DNA of 64,000 nucleotides from contig NC_079376.1 in the NCBI RefSeq assembly GCF_021018895.1, forward strand, positions 16,431,001 through 16,495,000, in the 5' to 3' direction. The position numbers and the translations under genes are program-made. The notes beneath the pieces were generated by a model. The model made no database searches, was not told the origin of the DNA, and worked only from the letters and a program-made list of their open reading frames with translations. This document shows positions 58,879 through 64,000 of the stretch, one piece after another. Position 1 is the stretch's first letter. The number at the start of each line of letters is the position of its first letter. This DNA comes from Seriola aureovittata. Lineage: Eukaryota > Chordata > Actinopteri > Carangiformes > Carangidae.

Positions 58879-58909
<31 letters not shown>
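58868..58909 (+). repeat. (GT)n microsatellite
   Basis: About 20 GT units with one CT interruption. Confidence 0.92.
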
Positions 58910-60323
58910 AATACACATGTGCGCTTCCAAAAATTTCCATCGAGTTAATCATGCCAGTCTTAACGTACCTCAAAACCCCAAAAACGTGTTAAATGTTCAG
59001 ATCCCCGATGCATCCCTTCACGGATCCAGAGCTGAGACGGTAATTTACTTGTTATCTGTCACAACAAGACAATAAAATCACACTGCCAGGTGGTAATTCA
59101 TCGTCACCCTGCGCTGAAGTGGTGTTCTGGTGATAGCTTGTTTCTAATATAATTTGTTTTTAGTGATATGTCTGAGGTTTGGAACATTGTTTGTAAGTGA
59201 TTTGTATGTGTCACCTACACTTCCAATCAATCTCAGTCAGACAGTCTAGTTTGTGAAGGATGCAGGGTACAAATCAAAGCAAGGGAACCCCATAAGACAT
59301 ATGGCCTTGATCAGAACCAGTAGTACCATGACATCATTGTCACATAATTTACTCTCGTCGTCCGTCGGCCTCTTTCCTCCTTTGTTGTCAGGGCAAGTGA
59401 AGGCCGCAGCTATTGAAGTTTTCCTTTCACGTGATAATCGTGTTGTCTGTGGGCTGCACTATTAAAGACTACTAAGCCTCTGGATATTTGGTTTGTAGAG
59501 TTCTTTCCCAACCAGGCACGTAGCAGACAGTTGGGCTCTTCTTTTCAAGGATCTGCTGATTTATCAATGGAAAATTATTTTGGGCTTTTGAAGGGGACAA
59601 TGTAATGTCTGCTTCTGGAGCTGACGCGCACTCACGAACAGTCCTTATAAATCACCAACACTTAGGCCTTACATTAGGTCAGGTTTAGCATTTAAAAGCA
59701 AAGTAACCATGGCAACAAGTGAACGACCGAAGTCATCAAATGGTAAGCGGGGGAAGAAATGATCTGGATTCTTGTTGGCATCAAGTGCTACTTAAAAGCG
59801 GCTGCTTGTCAAGATGCCATTGTAACGCACATCACACAATGCTACAGCAACTGTTTGAGTGTAAACCAGTGAAACTTCCCTGAGCTCCCTGCAGGATGAA
59901 GGGCAATTGCCAATAGGGCGGCTATTGTGCTGTTGTTGTTATGCATTAAATAAAGTCAAGCTGTCCCTTCGCTCTTGCCAAGCTCATTGTCGTAGTTGTT
60001 TTTGTAGGAGCAGCCATTCCTCGTGTAGTGAAGCTGCGGTGATACACTGAGCAGATTACCTCTGCCAGACTTGTTCATAAACAACAACCACATGCTGCAA
60101 CATATAATAAAAAACACGATAATAACCACAGGCCTGATGAGAATTATGATGTGACTCAGTCCGGACGGTATGCATCCATGTTGTCATTCCTCTCTCTGTT
60201 AAATTATCCATCTCTTTCTAACATTTTTGCCCACATTTATCCACCATGTACTTATATGCTACTTTCTACAGATATGAACAAGCTGTAATTGTAAATTAAT
60301 GGTAAATTATTATTACTATTTAG

Positions 60324-60379
60324 CAGTGGTGGAAAGTAACTAAGTAGATTTACTACCTAAAGTACTTCTTCCACCATTG
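60324..60379 (+). mobile_element. Short internally deleted hAT-like element
   Basis: CAGTGGTGGAAAGTAACTAA at the left and AGTACTTCTTCCACCATTG at the right form inverted ends only about 56 bases apart. Both ends belong to the same family as the outer element at 43640-44232, with the interior lost. Flanking 8-base duplications match at only 5 of 8 positions. Confidence 0.5.
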
Positions 60380-60590
60380 TTATTCTGAGGCAAAACATTG
60401 GGCTATTAATTTTCAATGAAGGCCTCAACTTTTAACTTCCTCTCTACCAATGAGACATTTAGTGTCACTGATGCGAACATATGAAAATTAATAAAAATAT
60501 TTGCAGTTACACTTCAAATCTAGAAGTTCATTAAGAAAAAGGAGTAGGCACTGCTGTGTAAGAGGTTGTATTTGTACACATTGGCGGTTT

Positions 60591-60830
60591 GAGCTAAATG
60601 CTAATATCATCATGCTAACATGCTGATGTTTAGCAGGTATAATGCTTACTGTGTTCAGCATCAAATTTACGCATGTTAGAATAATAACATTGGCTAATTA
60701 ACATTAAACATAAAATACGGCTGAAGCATTTGGTCATAAACCAAACTAACTAATCTATCCAATAGTAACAGAAATATTTCAGCCTGGAAGTGATGAACCT
60801 ACAGACCAAAGTCACCATAACATTTAGTTA
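60591..60830 (+). repeat. Dispersed repeat family R2, copy 2
   Basis: Contains GCTAACATGCTGATGTTTAG followed by CAGGTATAATG, TTGGTCATAAACCAAA, then ATATTTCAGCCTGGAAG and CAGACCAAAGT. The order matches the copy at 8880-9225, with different deletions in each. Confidence 0.55.
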
Positions 60831-63800
60831 CTAAAATAGTAAAAAGATCAAATGTGCTGCATTTTAATCTTAGCCACTACAATTGTAATTTTATGAACCT
60901 CCAAGGGAGTAAATGAAAGTTTATCTGTGTCATTATTGTATTATATCAGTTAATTTCATCTAATTTCAGGACATTCAGATAAATATTTGACTTTAGGGGA
61001 GAAAATATGGCAATAAACATTTTTATGATCTGGTATTGAGAGGGAATAAAACTGATTGAATAAACTGCAAAGTGATGATCAGCCTGGATTCTGGATTTCC
61101 CTAAAACTGATCACTGGGAAAAAGTAGAACGTATGAGTTCACAACATAATTTAATGCATCATTTTATGAAAAAGTGAATGTTGTAGGGAAACACCTGATT
61201 TTTCAGTTGTAAGCCCATAAACGTTGATTTGCTATAAATAAACAGCTGGAACTGTTTGGATGAACTGAGATGACTCCCAGGTCAAGATAATTCACATTTA
61301 ACAATTCTAAAGCATCCAAGTCAGCTTTATTATACCTAACTAGTGATAATTAGTCCTACTAAATGCACATTACTGTGGTCTAACTCACTGGGATACAACA
61401 CAGGCAAATATCAACAACAAGCTAGGCTATATAGTTCAATCCCTATTAAATCTTTCCTCTGTTCCTCTGTGTTCATTACACATCATGTTGTTTCCTGTTA
61501 CTAATAGACCAATTAATCCCATTTGTGGAAGCCCACAGGGACATGCTCCTTGCACAAAATCAAGCTCTGAATCGAGGTGATGAGAGAAAAGACACAGTGT
61601 GTGAGAACATATCGTTCCAAATTTTAGATGACATTATTCTTAATCACTGAAAGAAAGTCTCCCTAAACAAATCTGTCCAGTGTGCACAACCGCTGAAACC
61701 GCATCCTGGTGTTTCTCAACAAACCTGGTGACAGCACTCGAAATGTTTCACAGCGATGTACGTATGGCTATGATGTGTTGTGTAATTCCTAAGGCTGGCA
61801 GTATCATCTATCAGTAAGCGCAGCATGAAAAAAGGAGGAGGCGAGGTGAGGTAAGGTGAAAAGAACAGACAAAGAGAGGAGGAGGAGAGGAGAATTCAAC
61901 CTTGCTAAGGCTGCTGGGTAATATCGCTGCAGCTTGGAGACACTTTATGTAAGCTATTGGGTGTAATCTGGAAAACAGCAAAGGAAAGGAGGTCAGTGAT
62001 GTATCTTCTTGCAGAGGAGGGACTGTGAAGCTACTCAGAGGGGAACCGGACTGCACAGGCAGATGCACACGCGCACACACAGGTTTAAATTCAAAAAGTC
62101 TCCAAAAAGAAATACCCGGCTCAACAATACAGTGATTCATCACAATTAAGTCGATGTAAACCTATATGGAGTGTAACCCTAACACCCAATCTATCAGCGA
62201 GCTGCCTGTTGTCTCTGCTCTCCCACAGTTTAAATCCCTCAGCTGGATATTGGAATATCACTCCGACATACACCTACAGTAAATCATCATATACACACAC
62301 TGCCTGATGTATAATTCATTCCTATTCAGTCCCCACTCAGTGATTTAAAACGATTGCTTTAGCAGTGCACTACAGGTCTTCACCCACACATATTCACAGC
62401 GAGTAAATCCAGCAGACATATTTATCATAGGAAGCCTGATGTTGTGTGTGGGATGTCTGAGGAACTGAGAATTAGACATTACCAGACATAAAGTTAATTT
62501 TTTAAGAATAACTGTGTCTTTTGCGAATACCATATGTTAAATAGGTTGCCCTACATGGAATACATTGAATACTTTTTTCTGTTGCAGGTCCGTTTCAATC
62601 GATGCTGCAATAAAAATAACCTATATTTTAATAGTTATTAATAGGTATTTATGTTTTTTATGATTGTAGAGTAGAGAAAAATACATACATTTATATGTTA
62701 ATGTTTTATGTCTTTAGTTGCACATGGTTCTTTTATGATACTACTGGATCATTTGACAGAAGCGTATCTGCAACAGGCTGTCACACTTTAGCTGAGAAGG
62801 TGAAGGCAAAAGCCTCATCAAAAGATCAAACTGCTTCCTGCAGAACCACCAGGGACGTGATCCACTGTCACCACAGGTCACAGAAGAGGTGACCCTGGAC
62901 TCCAATAACCAGCAGCAGATGAGCCGGTGCAGGAAGACACTGCAGGAGCACAGGAAGTGGCTCAGGTAGGAACACGTTTGGAGAGAGTGTTCTTTTTGGC
63001 AAGAGGGGTTGTCTCTGGTTTGTTTTGGGGGGCCTCAGCAACAACCCTGCTGCTTTCCTGTTTTCTTTCCTGAAGTAGGTCTGAGGTTAACAGGGACAGA
63101 TAAAACACGAGAAAAGAGACATTCACTCGGGAACTCCCTTTCATTTGTCAAACCACAAATGATTCACATGGAAGCTCATTCATCTCTAAGACTACTGAAT
63201 GCCAGAACATTAGTTTGTCAATCAACAAGTGGTTGTTTTCCAAGGTCAGCGCAAGTTTTTATTGACTTAAACGTACAGTACATGAAAGCTTTTGAACAGT
63301 GTGAAAGATGGGGTGGACAAATCATAGAGACATGCACCACACACTGTGGATGACAATGATGCTGGAAGCCAGTAGGTGGCAATCTTCTCAGCAATCCTCA
63401 GCAAGCACCTGTCTCCCTGTGAGTGAAGGGGCTACAGATTACAGGCTCTGCATAGATTCAGGAGGCGGTAATGACACTGTCATGGCTCGTCTATCTGACA
63501 GTAAACAAACAGCATCCATGCAAACTCACACTGCAGTTATATCAAATGTAGCAACATGAACATGAAAACCATCTTATTTCATGGTAAACCCCTTTAGTGA
63601 GGATTATGTGCACAGAAATTATTGTGGTGCAGGGCATTGCTGAATGAGCTCTGGTTTGCTCAGATTCATGGCTGCCTACCGTCACAATAAGAGGCTGCAA
63701 TGAGGCTTCAAATTACCCTTCCCACTGGGAAAGACATGCAAAGGCTAACTGAAAGGCCATCAGGCTCTTCTGGCATCAGTGGGACATTATTTTCATATTG

Positions 63801-63970
63801 CAGATTTTATCTGAGTCCCCGCCATTGTTGTTTGCCTTTGGTCTATCTCTTTCATTTCCCTCTCAGTCACAAGACTGATCCAAAAGTATTATTACTGCAC
63901 CAAGGAGGAAATTAATAAATCTCTAAGAAGGAAATTTGAGTTCCAGACAGTGCAGGTTCAATGTCATACA

Positions 63971-63990
63971 TGCTTTTTTTTTTTTTTTTT
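63971..63990 (+). repeat. T-rich homopolymer run at the window end
   Basis: About twenty consecutive T residues close to the end of the window, possibly an A-tail of a minus-strand retroelement; nothing else supports this. Confidence 0.5.
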
Positions 63991-64000
63991 GCTTTTTTGC

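Larger units (their letters stand above)
44233..64000. other. Gene-poor region downstream of cyp1c-B
   Basis: Almost 20 kb in which I found no supported gene. Open frames are short and without family motifs; several are explained by microsatellites. Present are a LINE-like tail near 47.88 kb, repeat copies near 53.2, 60.35 and 60.6 kb, CA/TG runs, a 25-base near-palindrome at 56349-56373, and one weak splice-bounded open segment at 62844-62965. The window ends in a T-rich run with no gene entering it. Confidence 0.55.

Overview
The window looks like nuclear DNA from a ray-finned fish, most likely a spiny-rayed (percomorph) teleost. Three things point there: two intact, coding-intronless cytochrome P450 genes of the fish CYP1C type in tandem, a compact vertebrate gene with GT-AG introns, and several dispersed repeats that I recall as common in teleost genomes. 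Long CA/TG microsatellites fit as well. No prokaryotic, plasmid or viral genes were seen.

Layout. (1) Positions 1-10009 show no gene I can support; they hold microsatellites and dispersed-repeat fragments. (2) Positions 10064-14092 on the + strand carry a 16-exon gene, assembled here from splice sites, for a 679-residue adhesion G protein-coupled receptor. It has a signal peptide, a GAIN/GPS autoproteolysis site, a seven-helix domain and a short tail. (3) Positions 14093-35780 form a gene-poor spacer with dispersed repeats, a GC-rich patch at 30095-30210 and many simple repeats. (4) Positions 35780-42940 hold two cyp1c genes, called A (CDS 36264-37841) and B (CDS 40410-41984). Each has a TATA box and polyadenylation signals. 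(5) Positions 42940-64000 are another gene-poor stretch; it contains a nested pair of DNA-transposon remnants, repeat fragments, microsatellites and one weak exon candidate.

The two P450s are the functional core. Both should be ER-anchored haem monooxygenases of the AHR-regulated CYP1 family. They share a 251-base segment with a single mismatch at the 5' end of the coding region, yet differ by about one base in five just downstream, which suggests gene conversion. Their core promoters still share several blocks. Candidate AHR/ARNT (XRE) cores sit close to promoter A, but I found none close to promoter B. The receptor gene is unrelated and simply lies upstream.

I found no convincing wholly new system. 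The best leads are the P450 conversion tracts with divergent regulation, the nested transposon remnant, three perfect or near-perfect palindromes or hairpins, and the GC-rich XRE-core cluster near 30.15 kb.
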